In this document: one piece after another, positions 1 through 5,309 of the stretch
Position numbering within the stretch: position 1 is the stretch's first letter
How the letters are laid out: each line of letters opens with the position of its first letter
Assembly (NCBI GenBank): GCA_027076245.1
Contig: JALTKC010000247.1
Location: forward strand, 1-5,340
Direction: 5' to 3'
From: Gammaproteobacteria bacterium
GTDB taxonomy: Bacteria > Pseudomonadota > Gammaproteobacteria > GRL18
DNA: 5,340 nucleotides
The notes under the pieces: model-generated
Databases searched by the model: none
What the model was told of the DNA's origin: nothing
Seen by the model: the letters and a program-made list of their open reading frames with translations, nothing else
Position numbers and translations under genes: made by a program

Positions 1-359
1 GCCTGCTGCTGTTCGATATCTTTTCTGACCTGATCCATATCCAGATCTTTGGCCTGTTCAATGACCTGTTCCAATTGTGAGCCCTGCAGGGCACCAGGCT
101 GGGCAAATAAAATAATCTGTTCACGGAACAGCATCAGGGTCGGAATAGAACGAATTTGAAACTCGGCGGCTAACTGCTGCTCTTCTTCAGTATTCACCTT
201 GGCAAAGACAATATCAGGGTATTTTTCTGACAGTTCTTCATAAACCGGGGCAAAACCTTTACAGGGTCCACACCAGGGCGCCCAGAAGTCAACAATCACA
301 AAGTCATTGTCTTTAATTAAATCATTAAAATTTTCAGCGCTTACTTCAATGGTCGCCAT
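1..359 (-). CDS. trxA: Thioredoxin, C-terminal end missing (runs off the window)
   Basis: Thiol-disulfide reductase of the cytoplasm, normally kept reduced by thioredoxin reductase. About 119 residues are visible from the ATG at 359; no stop occurs before the window edge, so the gene continues to the left. The active site WCGPC is at residues 29-33, preceded by the usual VIVDFWAP strand at 21-28. The cis-proline loop is seen in IRSIPTLMLF (69-78, Pro73), followed by the PGAL turn near 88-91. A Shine-Dalgarno sequence AAGGA (367-371) lies 7 bases before the ATG and supports this start. A classical thioredoxin ends near residue 108; here a charged, probably helical tail rich in Asp, Gln and Lys (103-119 and beyond) extends it. 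It may therefore be an extended thioredoxin rather than the main TrxA. It lies 47 bases after bolA, possibly on the same transcript. Family assignment is very secure; the exact paralogue is not. Confidence 0.95.
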   Translation of the reverse strand, partial: MATIEVSAENFNDLIKDNDFVIVDFWAPWCGPCKGFAPVYEELSEKYPDIVFAKVNTEEEQQLAAEFQIRSIPTLMLFREQIILFAQPGALQGSQLEQVIEQAKDLDMDQVRKDIEQQQ

Positions 360-380
360 AATCATTCCTTAAACAGTTTC

Positions 381-396
381 TTAAGCGTATGCTTAA
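381..396. repeat. Small inverted repeat between bolA and the thioredoxin gene
   Basis: TTAAGC-GTAT-GCTTAA is a perfect 6-base inverted repeat with a 4-base loop, sitting between the bolA stop and the thioredoxin start. On the minus strand it is not followed by a T-run, so it is not a convincing terminator. It could be a weak attenuating hairpin, an operator, or chance. Confidence 0.3.
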
Positions 397-406
397 ATAA
401 ATAAAA

Positions 407-718
407 TTATTTTCCGCCGCCATGACAGGGAGGCGAATCCGCCACTTCACCATTGCGTTTTTGCCATTCTTCAGTGGTGAATGCATGAATGGACAAGGCA
501 TGGATAGGACCTGCGAGTTCTTCTTCAAGTACCTTATTTACGGCTCTGTGACGTTTTATTAACATCATACCGGAAAACTCATCCGTCACAATCTGCACTT
601 TAAAGTGCATTTCTGAACCCGCAGGCACATTATGCATGTGACTTTCATTTTCTACCCGTAGATAATCAGGAGAAAAGGCTTCTGACAGTTTGGTTTCAAT
701 AGTACTTTGAACGCTCAT
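407..718 (-). CDS. bolA: BolA family protein
   Basis: A 103-residue BolA protein. In the family these are small KH-like-fold proteins that bind monothiol glutaredoxins through a shared [2Fe-2S] cluster. In E. coli, BolA also acts as a transcription regulator linked to cell shape, biofilm and motility. Visible signatures are the long conserved block HNVPAGSEMHFK at 29-40, RHR at 56-58, the conserved His73 in the PIHALSIH stretch, EEW at 83-85, and the C-terminal SPPCHGG at 95-101, which closely matches the E. coli ending. I chose the ATG at 718 because AGGTGA (727-732) lies 8 bases upstream. A GTG four codons earlier (730) falls inside that Shine-Dalgarno sequence and is unlikely to be used. 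A terminator upstream (825-849) implies that it has its own promoter. No glutaredoxin gene is seen next to it; its neighbour is a thioredoxin. Confidence 0.96.
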   Translation of the reverse strand: MSVQSTIETKLSEAFSPDYLRVENESHMHNVPAGSEMHFKVQIVTDEFSGMMLIKRHRAVNKVLEEELAGPIHALSIHAFTTEEWQKRNGEVADSPPCHGGGK

Positions 719-757
719 ATGGTATATCACCTATCACTTATATTCAACTCAATATCA

Positions 758-787
758 GGTATATTTGGCTGAATAATTATTTTTCAA
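758..787 (-). promoter_or_regulatory. Possible sigma-70-type promoter for bolA
   Basis: On the minus strand TTGAAA (787-782) and TATACC (763-758) are separated by 18 bases, about 40 bases upstream of the bolA start. The location is right, since a terminator ends the previous unit just upstream, but the region is AT-rich and the -10 match is only moderate. Confidence 0.3.
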
Positions 788-824
788 GGTGCTGTTTCAA
801 AGTACTATAAAGAATAAGACAAGA

Positions 825-849
825 AAAAGCCTGCTTAAGGCAGGCTTTT
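825..849. terminator. Intrinsic terminator ending the receptor-ODP unit
   Basis: AAAAGCCTGC (825-834) and GCAGGCTTTT (840-849) form a perfect 10-base stem with a 5-base loop. On the minus strand the stem is followed by TTTTTCTT, the expected U-tract. It begins about 22 bases after the stop codon of the diiron-protein gene. The other strand also has a short T-run, so it could work in both directions, although no plus-strand gene is seen here. Confidence 0.88.
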
Positions 850-870
850 AGTATGGTCAACATACTGGCT

Positions 871-1608
871 TTAACTGCTGTGAATGGCAATGCCGACATC
901 CAGATCTTCAAACCAGTCCAGAAAGCGTTTGACATCATCACCTTTAAATAAACGGCCATGCTGGGGCGCCATAATATCAATATCCAGATCCCTTACTCGT
1001 CGGATCCAGTCTTTTTTGGCTTCATTAGACGGCATCCAGCGTTTATGGAAAAATTGCATTTTTTCTTTATGACTATCAAAATCATCTACATACATGGGGC
1101 TGCCCGGTGCTTCCAGAGCTGCGCCTATATCGCCACTCATTAAAATTCTGGCATTGGGGTCATAAACATTAAAATTCGCTGAAGAATGCAGGTAATGAGC
1201 TGGAATAAACTGCAGTTCAGTCGTTTCCAGCCGAATACTTCCGCCCTTATCAGGAATAGGCACGTAGTTCACATCGCCACTGCTGAAATGCCTGAGAAAA
1301 CCTTCCCATAGGTTTGATGCATGAAGATTAATGTCCGGCAACATCTCATGCCACAGTCCTAGTGAAGAAATAATATCCGGATCCTGGTGAGAAGCAAATA
1401 TATCGGTGATATGCTCTAACTTTGAAACACTAAGAGTGGCTGCAAGAACAGCAGAAAATATTTCCATACCACCGGGATCAATTAACAGGGTTCGATCACC
1501 ATCAATAACCATGTATTGATTGGTATCAATAATTTTTTCCGGTTTATCCGGATCACGCCCCATAACAACCCATTGATAATTACCATCATATAGTGTTTGT
1601 GTAATCAT
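871..1608 (-). CDS. Oxygen-binding diiron protein (ODP-type, metallo-beta-lactamase fold), probable chemotaxis sensor
   Basis: A 245-residue cytoplasmic protein with the metallo-beta-lactamase fold of flavodiiron proteins but no flavodoxin domain, so it should not be a complete NO/O2 reductase. The core begins with NQYMVIDGDRTLLIDPGG (30-47). The first metal motif is SHQDPDI (73-79): His74, Asp76 and Asp78 align with the H-x-E-x-D of flavodiiron proteins, but the following His is Ile79. Further likely ligands are His138 in IPAHYLHSSANFN (135-147), Asp160 in LMSGDIG (156-162) and His217 in PQHGR (215-219). In Treponema and Thermotoga, stand-alone proteins of this type bind O2 at a diiron site and signal through cytoplasmic chemoreceptors to CheA. 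The gene lies 36 bases downstream of a chemoreceptor-like gene, which fits that role. The Shine-Dalgarno sequence is weak (AGAGAG, 1617-1622), suggesting translation linked to the upstream gene. A generic MBL hydrolase is the alternative, but the context and the missing flavodoxin domain favour ODP. Confidence 0.87.
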   Translation of the reverse strand: MITQTLYDGNYQWVVMGRDPDKPEKIIDTNQYMVIDGDRTLLIDPGGMEIFSAVLAATLSVSKLEHITDIFASHQDPDIISSLGLWHEMLPDINLHASNLWEGFLRHFSSGDVNYVPIPDKGGSIRLETTELQFIPAHYLHSSANFNVYDPNARILMSGDIGAALEAPGSPMYVDDFDSHKEKMQFFHKRWMPSNEAKKDWIRRVRDLDIDIMAPQHGRLFKGDDVKRFLDWFEDLDVGIAIHSS

Positions 1609-1643
1609 TATCTGTTCTCTCTTGTCCTTAATGGCAGCTTACG

Positions 1644-1660
1644 GCTATCTTAAAGATAGC
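1644..1660 (-). repeat. Hairpin covering the end of the receptor-like gene
   Basis: GCTATCT-TTA-AGATAGC (minus strand) is a perfect 7-base stem spanning the last four codons and the TAG stop (1645-1647). No T-run follows, so it is not a terminator. It could influence how much ribosomes pass on to the next gene or protect an mRNA end. It may also be chance. Confidence 0.35.
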
Positions 1661-2271
1661 TGTGACAGGTGATATTTACTGCTTTGTAATGTTTCTTTAA
1701 TATTATTGACCGCCAGTGATACTTCATCCGCTACTACCTCGAGATTAGACTGAAAATCTCCAGCACGAGTCGCTTCGGTCCGCGATGTGGTACAGATCAT
1801 TTCAGCAGCCTGCAACTGGTTTCTGATTTCAGCGAGTAATTCCAGCAAGTCACCATTTTTACGCTTATAATCCACCATAAATTGTCTTTTCTTTTTTTCC
1901 AGTTCTTCTATACGCTTTTTCATACCATTGTGATCAGCATATTTGACCATATTACGGGCAGATGCTTTCATTTCTTCAATAGTTTTACTTCTGTTTCGGT
2001 TGGCAATGGCAAAACTGGACAGTTTTAAGGCTTCTGCATTAATTTTTTCCACCAGTTGCGTAATATTAATGGCCACATCATCAATAAAATCGGTAATGGG
2101 ATGAAAGCCCATCGCCTGACTACCGGCTCTGGCAGCAATGGCCTTGGCATTTTTAGCACTGAGAGAAATACGTTTGGAAATCTGTTTAACCGCAAATAAC
2201 TCCGCCTGAACCGATGCAACGGCCAGAAACTGCCGGGCACTGGCTTCCATGTTTTTTTGTTCAACGGACAT
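1645..2271 (-). CDS. Soluble chemoreceptor-like protein with two hairpin-tip motifs
   Basis: A 208-residue, almost entirely helical protein with no signal peptide, membrane segment or sensor domain. Two segments align without gaps to the chemoreceptor (MCP) hairpin tip, whose consensus runs LLALNAAIEAARAG then EQGRGFAVVADEV. The first is LSAKNAKAIAARAG (37-50) followed by SQAMGFHPITDFIDDVA (51-67). The second is MICTTSRTEATRAG (158-171) followed by DFQSNLEVVADEV (172-184). Between them lies a long helical stretch, broken near YADHNG (111-116), then a Lys/Glu-rich probable coiled coil (117-135). Full-length MCPs have one tip and usually exceed 350 residues, so this is either a strongly reduced or a duplicated receptor. 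It probably docks with CheA/CheW or with receptor arrays and relays the state of the diiron protein encoded 36 bases downstream. A candidate FliA promoter lies upstream. The ATG at 2271 has only a weak AGAG Shine-Dalgarno sequence. MCP relationship likely; exact role inferred. Confidence 0.78.
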   Translation of the reverse strand: MSVEQKNMEASARQFLAVASVQAELFAVKQISKRISLSAKNAKAIAARAGSQAMGFHPITDFIDDVAINITQLVEKINAEALKLSSFAIANRNRSKTIEEMKASARNMVKYADHNGMKKRIEELEKKKRQFMVDYKRKNGDLLELLAEIRNQLQAAEMICTTSRTEATRAGDFQSNLEVVADEVSLAVNNIKETLQSSKYHLSQLSLR

Positions 2272-2328
2272 AACTTTGTCTCTAATCGTTAATTTAAATC
2301 TGAATAAAATATAAAGAACTTAATGGAT

Positions 2329-2355
2329 GTTTCGGCACAACACTAAAAATCTTTA
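2329..2355 (-). promoter_or_regulatory. Candidate FliA (sigma-28) promoter for the receptor-ODP unit
   Basis: On the minus strand TAAAGATT (2355-2348), an 11-base spacer and GCCGAAAC (2336-2329) match the sigma-28 consensus TAAAGTTT-N11-GCCGATAA at 7 of 8 and 6 of 8 positions with exact spacing. The -10 box ends 57 bases before the ATG at 2271, leaving a leader of about 50 bases. It sits in an intergenic gap and reads towards a chemotaxis-like gene, as expected for a late flagellar (class III) promoter. Confidence 0.72.
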
Positions 2356-2365
2356 ATTTTTAGTG
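2341..2365. repeat. AT-rich inverted repeat overlapping the -35 box
   Basis: CACTAAAAAT (2341-2350) and ATTTTTAGTG (2356-2365) form a perfect 10-base inverted repeat around a 5-base loop. The -35 box of the candidate FliA promoter (2348-2355) occupies the loop and part of one arm. No T-run follows on the minus strand, so termination of the upstream flagellar transcript would be weak. An operator role is possible. Confidence 0.45.
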
Positions 2366-2442
2366 AACAAAAACCATATAAATTAAGATATAGAACAAAA
2401 TGAATGCATTTGCATGCTGCAGATGAATATTTTTTAGAATAG

Positions 2443-3009
2443 TTAAAATACCTGTTCACGCTGCAGAATGTTGGAAAACTGATTAAGAACCTGACTGTAA
2501 CTTTGAAATTCTGAACTGTCCATAAACGCTTTACGTCTGCCAAGAAAATATTTTTCCCTGCGTATGACTTCCTGTAGTTGGTCCGGTTCAGTTAAGGCAT
2601 CAGACTGATTATTCAGTAAATTACGTAAATGCTTATATCCAGGTTCGGTTGTCTGCACCAGATTCTGTTCAATTTCTGATAACATGCCTGCGATATTATC
2701 CGGAAGAACAGATCCATTACGTTCAGTGATTGCAGGCTGAGCCTGTTCTGTTAATACAGGCTGTTCAGGCTCCTGTACGACTCCCGGCTTTGAGCGTTCC
2801 GTTTTAACGATTACTCGATCTGTATTCTGTATTTTCTGCTGTTCAAATGCGCTTAGACGCATCACCGCCTGCCAGGAAATGTTAACAGTACTTGAGCCGG
2901 GTTCTCCAGTACTGTTATTTATGGCCTGTAATCGTGCATGAGACGGTTCTCCCTCATTTCTGCTTCGGGCCTGATTTCCGGTAATAAGATTTTGTTGTAT
3001 GGCAGTCAT
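2443..3009 (-). CDS. Hypothetical protein encoded next to flagellin
   Basis: I do not recognise this 188-residue protein. It has no signal peptide, membrane segment or cysteine. Residues 1-45 are polar and probably disordered. A short likely helix lies at 46-60 (QAVMRLSAFEQQKIQ). A Pro/Glu/Gln-rich linker at 74-98 contains an imperfect 7-to-8-residue tandem repeat (QPVLTEQA then QPAITERN, 83-98). The C-terminal half (about 101-187) is predicted by eye to be helical and amphipathic, with many Gln, Asn, Leu and Arg residues. The start is well supported: AAAGGA (3019-3024) lies 8 bases before the ATG. It follows the flagellin stop by 57 bases with no clear terminator between, so it is probably co-transcribed with flagellin and may be a flagellar accessory protein. 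Position and length would suit a FlaG- or chaperone-like role, but I see no motif of FlaG, FliS, FlgN or FlgM. Confidence 0.85.
   Translation of the reverse strand: MTAIQQNLITGNQARSRNEGEPSHARLQAINNSTGEPGSSTVNISWQAVMRLSAFEQQKIQNTDRVIVKTERSKPGVVQEPEQPVLTEQAQPAITERNGSVLPDNIAGMLSEIEQNLVQTTEPGYKHLRNLLNNQSDALTEPDQLQEVIRREKYFLGRRKAFMDSSEFQSYSQVLNQFSNILQREQVF
2733..2777. repeat. Cluster of CAGGCT repeats in the linker of the 188-residue protein
   Basis: CAGGCT occurs at 2733, 2757 and 2766 in direct orientation and at 2740-2745 in inverse orientation. An outer TACAGG/CCTGTA pair (2755-2760 and 2772-2777) is also present. The stretch encodes the Pro/Gln/Glu linker repeat, so slippage or coding bias explains it adequately. 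Confidence 0.4.
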
Positions 3010-3066
3010 ACCCTTTATCCTTTATACCTTAAAAAACCAGCTATACGCCATCAGAATAGTATTAAT

Positions 3067-3930
3067 TTAACCCTGCAACAGGGCCAGAACACTCTGAGGT
3101 ACTGCATTGGCCTGGGATAATACTGTCGTACCTGCCTGCTGTAGAATCTGGGCCCTGGTCAATGCCGCAGTTTCCTTGGCAAAATCAGCATCCTGAATAC
3201 GGGAACGGGAAGCTGACAGCTGTTCAGAAATGTTTTCACCATTTCTAATTACTGATTCAAAACGATTTTGAGTAGCACCTAATATAGCGCGTTGCGTATT
3301 GATTGTTTCCAGCATGTTATCTACACGAGCTATCAGTGAAGTAGCAAATTTTGTCATTGAAGCCGTTGTTGCAGTAGCACTATAAACCGTTGCACTGGTT
3401 GCAACCATCATGGAATAAGTTGAGTTTGCACGAATATTAATAGTACTTACTATAATTCCATTGGCACTGGCATTGCCATTGGGTCCAACTTGAAAATAAT
3501 AAGCACTTGCATCTTTACCAATAACTTCAACACCATTGAATTGTGTCATTGTTACCCGGGTAATTTCAGCCTGTAAGTCATCAATTTCTGTTTGTATAGC
3601 GGCTCGGTCTGTTGTACTGTTAGTGGCATTTGCTGCCTGAACTGCCAGTTCACGGATACGCTGCAGATTATTGGATAACTCATCAAAGGCACCTTCTGCA
3701 GTTTGCGCTAATGAAATGGCATCAGCAGCATTACGTACACCCTGATTATAACCTCTGATCTGTGCAGTAAAGCGTGAGGCAATTGCCAGGCCAGCCGCAT
3801 CATCTTTTGCACTGTTAATCCGCAGACCGGAAGATAAGCGTTGTAAAGCCGTTTGTAACTGGGTTGAAGTCTTATTCAAATTACGCTGTGCGTTTAATGA
3901 ATAGATGTTAGTATTTATTACTTGTGCCAT
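3067..3930 (-). CDS. fliC: Flagellin (filament subunit), short form
   Basis: Structural subunit of the flagellar filament, exported through the flagellar type III apparatus. At 287 residues it is short for the family: conserved D0/D1 helices fill both ends, and only a small variable segment remains (about 135-198). Landmarks are the start MAQVINTNIYSLNAQRNL, LSSGLRINSAKDDAAGLAIA (32-51), the motif LQRIRELAVQ (89-98) that in other flagellins is the TLR5-recognised surface, and the C-terminal SRIQDADFAKETAALTRAQI (243-262) ending SVLALLQG. The middle is Ala/Ser/Thr-rich (163-194), without a globular D2/D3 domain. A very good Shine-Dalgarno sequence AAGGAG (3938-3943) lies 7 bases before the ATG and overlaps the stop codon of the upstream fliK. 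I found no FliA-type promoter in the roughly 300 bases upstream, which is odd for a flagellin. It may be a minor or alternative flagellin; other copies could lie elsewhere. Confidence 0.97.
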   Translation of the reverse strand: MAQVINTNIYSLNAQRNLNKTSTQLQTALQRLSSGLRINSAKDDAAGLAIASRFTAQIRGYNQGVRNAADAISLAQTAEGAFDELSNNLQRIRELAVQAANATNSTTDRAAIQTEIDDLQAEITRVTMTQFNGVEVIGKDASAYYFQVGPNGNASANGIIVSTINIRANSTYSMMVATSATVYSATATTASMTKFATSLIARVDNMLETINTQRAILGATQNRFESVIRNGENISEQLSASRSRIQDADFAKETAALTRAQILQQAGTTVLSQANAVPQSVLALLQG

Positions 3931-3937
3931 TGTTATT

Positions 3938-3943
3938 CTCCTT
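3938..3943 (-). promoter_or_regulatory. Strong ribosome binding site of flagellin, overlapping the fliK stop codon
   Basis: AAGGAG on the minus strand is 7 bases from the flagellin ATG and shares two bases with the fliK TAA stop (3942-3944). Ribosomes finishing fliK would end directly on this site, which suggests translational coupling. Confidence 0.8.
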
Positions 3944-5309
3944 AAGCATAGTAATCAACAATATTTAAACTCTGGGCCAGGTTAGACAGATTACTGCCAT
4001 TACCTAACTCATCTCCTGGTTCAGATAATTGTTCGTCACCTGGCATAGTGGAATTACCATGCTCATTGTTTGAACGTTCCTGACTTGAACTTCTGTTAAA
4101 ATTGGCAGCTTCCTGCTGAGCCTGTTTATCCTGATGAGACACATTCACATCTACCTGTGAAAATCCATTCTCATTCAGCATTTCTTTTAATCTTGGAATA
4201 GCGCCATCTATGGCATCACGCGTACTGACCTGTACTGAACTTAAATTAATGATTGCCGTTTCTTTAGTTAATTTGATATTGACTTCTACCGGACCCAGAT
4301 GAACAGGGTTTAATTTTAATTTTGCCTGCTGTATGCCATTACCTGCCATAATCATAATCTGGTTATTAAATGCCTGACTCCATCCTGGCTTACCTACCGC
4401 AGGTTTAATATCAAAACCTGGTACAGAAGGAGATAGACTCTGCGTACTAGTTATCGAAGTTAAACTTGTCGGATTATTTATGTGTTGAGCTGACAATAAA
4501 GTCTGTGTCTGGTTAAGTAATGCAGACTTGTCTGTCTGTAGCATTTGACTGCTTAGCTGTTCAGTCTTAAGTGTATTTTCAAAATTTTTTATACTGCTGA
4601 CAGCCTGTGCACCAACAGCCTTGTTTCTGGAGTTTTCCATATATTGCTGAAAATCAATAACACTCAGTCCTAATGCAGATTCTTTTTTGCTTTTTCCACC
4701 ATCCTGTGTATCTGCTTTAACCGATATTGCAATTTCTGACTGATAACCTTTTACGGGTTCAAATACAGAACCTGATACTTTAGATGACAGTGACTCTGTT
4801 CTGTCTTTTAACATCGATGCTTTTTGCTCAGAATAACCACTTAATACGGAATTCTTTATCTGTTCCTCGGTAAGTGGCAAAGCCATAGATACATTCTCTA
4901 AAGGTATCTCTTGAGTTTCTGCTTCTATTTCTAGCCGTGTATTTTCTTCAGCAATAAGTTTCTGTATTTCAGTTTTAATATGTTGATCTTCATTGACAGG
5001 CTGTTTAGAAACTGTTTGCTCGGTTTGTCCTTGAGTCTGCTCCTGTACGGGGCCTTTTCCTTCAGTCTGATTATCTTTTAATTCAGATGTTTCCTGGTCT
5101 GGCAATTCATTGCCGTTATGTGGCAACTTGCCTTCCCCTGATTTTTTATCATCAGGCTCTGCTTTAAACTGATCCTTATAAGCAGATTTAAATCCCTTTT
5201 GAGACTTATCTATATCGTTAGCACCCTCAGACTTATTAGCAGTAAGGCTTTGCGTCTTTTTTACAGGGTCTGGCTTTATATTAAGTAAAGTGGCTGAATC
5301 CATTTTCAT
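3942..5309 (-). CDS. fliK: Flagellar hook-length control protein
   Basis: FliK is the secreted molecular ruler that measures the hook and switches the flagellar export gate from hook to filament substrates. This 455-residue protein has the expected layout. A long polar N-terminal and central part (1-300) is rich in Gln, Glu, Lys, Ser and Thr and lacks cysteines. A compact C-terminal switch domain (about 305-392) follows. The switch domain carries the family motif AKLKLNPVHLGPVEVNIKL (329-347), then a strand-helix-strand stretch with IPRLKEMLNENGF (371-383) and VDVNV (386-390). The end SLNIVDYYA resembles the short conserved tail of many FliK proteins. The start is not fully settled: ATG at 5309 has an AGG only 3 bases upstream, while the ATG two codons later (5303) has it 9 bases away and may be the true start. 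Normally fliK precedes fliL/fliM; here flagellin follows after 11 bases, an unusual order. Confidence 0.93.
   Translation of the reverse strand: MKMDSATLLNIKPDPVKKTQSLTANKSEGANDIDKSQKGFKSAYKDQFKAEPDDKKSGEGKLPHNGNELPDQETSELKDNQTEGKGPVQEQTQGQTEQTVSKQPVNEDQHIKTEIQKLIAEENTRLEIEAETQEIPLENVSMALPLTEEQIKNSVLSGYSEQKASMLKDRTESLSSKVSGSVFEPVKGYQSEIAISVKADTQDGGKSKKESALGLSVIDFQQYMENSRNKAVGAQAVSSIKNFENTLKTEQLSSQMLQTDKSALLNQTQTLLSAQHINNPTSLTSITSTQSLSPSVPGFDIKPAVGKPGWSQAFNNQIMIMAGNGIQQAKLKLNPVHLGPVEVNIKLTKETAIINLSSVQVSTRDAIDGAIPRLKEMLNENGFSQVDVNVSHQDKQAQQEAANFNRSSSQERSNNEHGNSTMPGDEQLSEPGDELGNGSNLSNLAQSLNIVDYYA

Noticed and set aside
718..730. GTG start for bolA four codons upstream
   Set aside because: The GTG lies inside the AGGTGA ribosome site, and the ATG at 718 gives the family's usual N-terminus and good spacing.
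777..1143. Short open frames on both strands overlapping the diiron-protein gene
   Set aside because: They have no recognisable motifs or ribosome sites and lie largely inside a well-supported gene on the minus strand in another frame.
2401..2425. ATGCAT/GCATGC palindrome cluster after the 188-residue gene
   Set aside because: The possible stem is only about 4 bases and is followed by an interrupted T-stretch; too weak for a terminator or a defined site.
2343..2543. A 66-codon minus-strand frame crossing the gap between the 188-residue protein and the receptor-like gene
   Set aside because: It starts inside the 188-residue gene, runs through the AT-rich gap over the candidate FliA promoter, and its product looks like translated non-coding sequence.
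3010..3066. Possible terminator between flagellin and the 188-residue gene, suggested by a run of six T on the minus strand
   Set aside because: No stable stem precedes the T-run, so read-through is the more likely outcome.
4102..4128. A FliA-like pattern inside fliK upstream of flagellin
   Set aside because: The -10 half matches only about 5 of 8 positions (TTGGCAGC read on the plus strand against TTATCGGC), and the -35 half keeps little beyond its TTTA core, so it is not distinguishable from chance.
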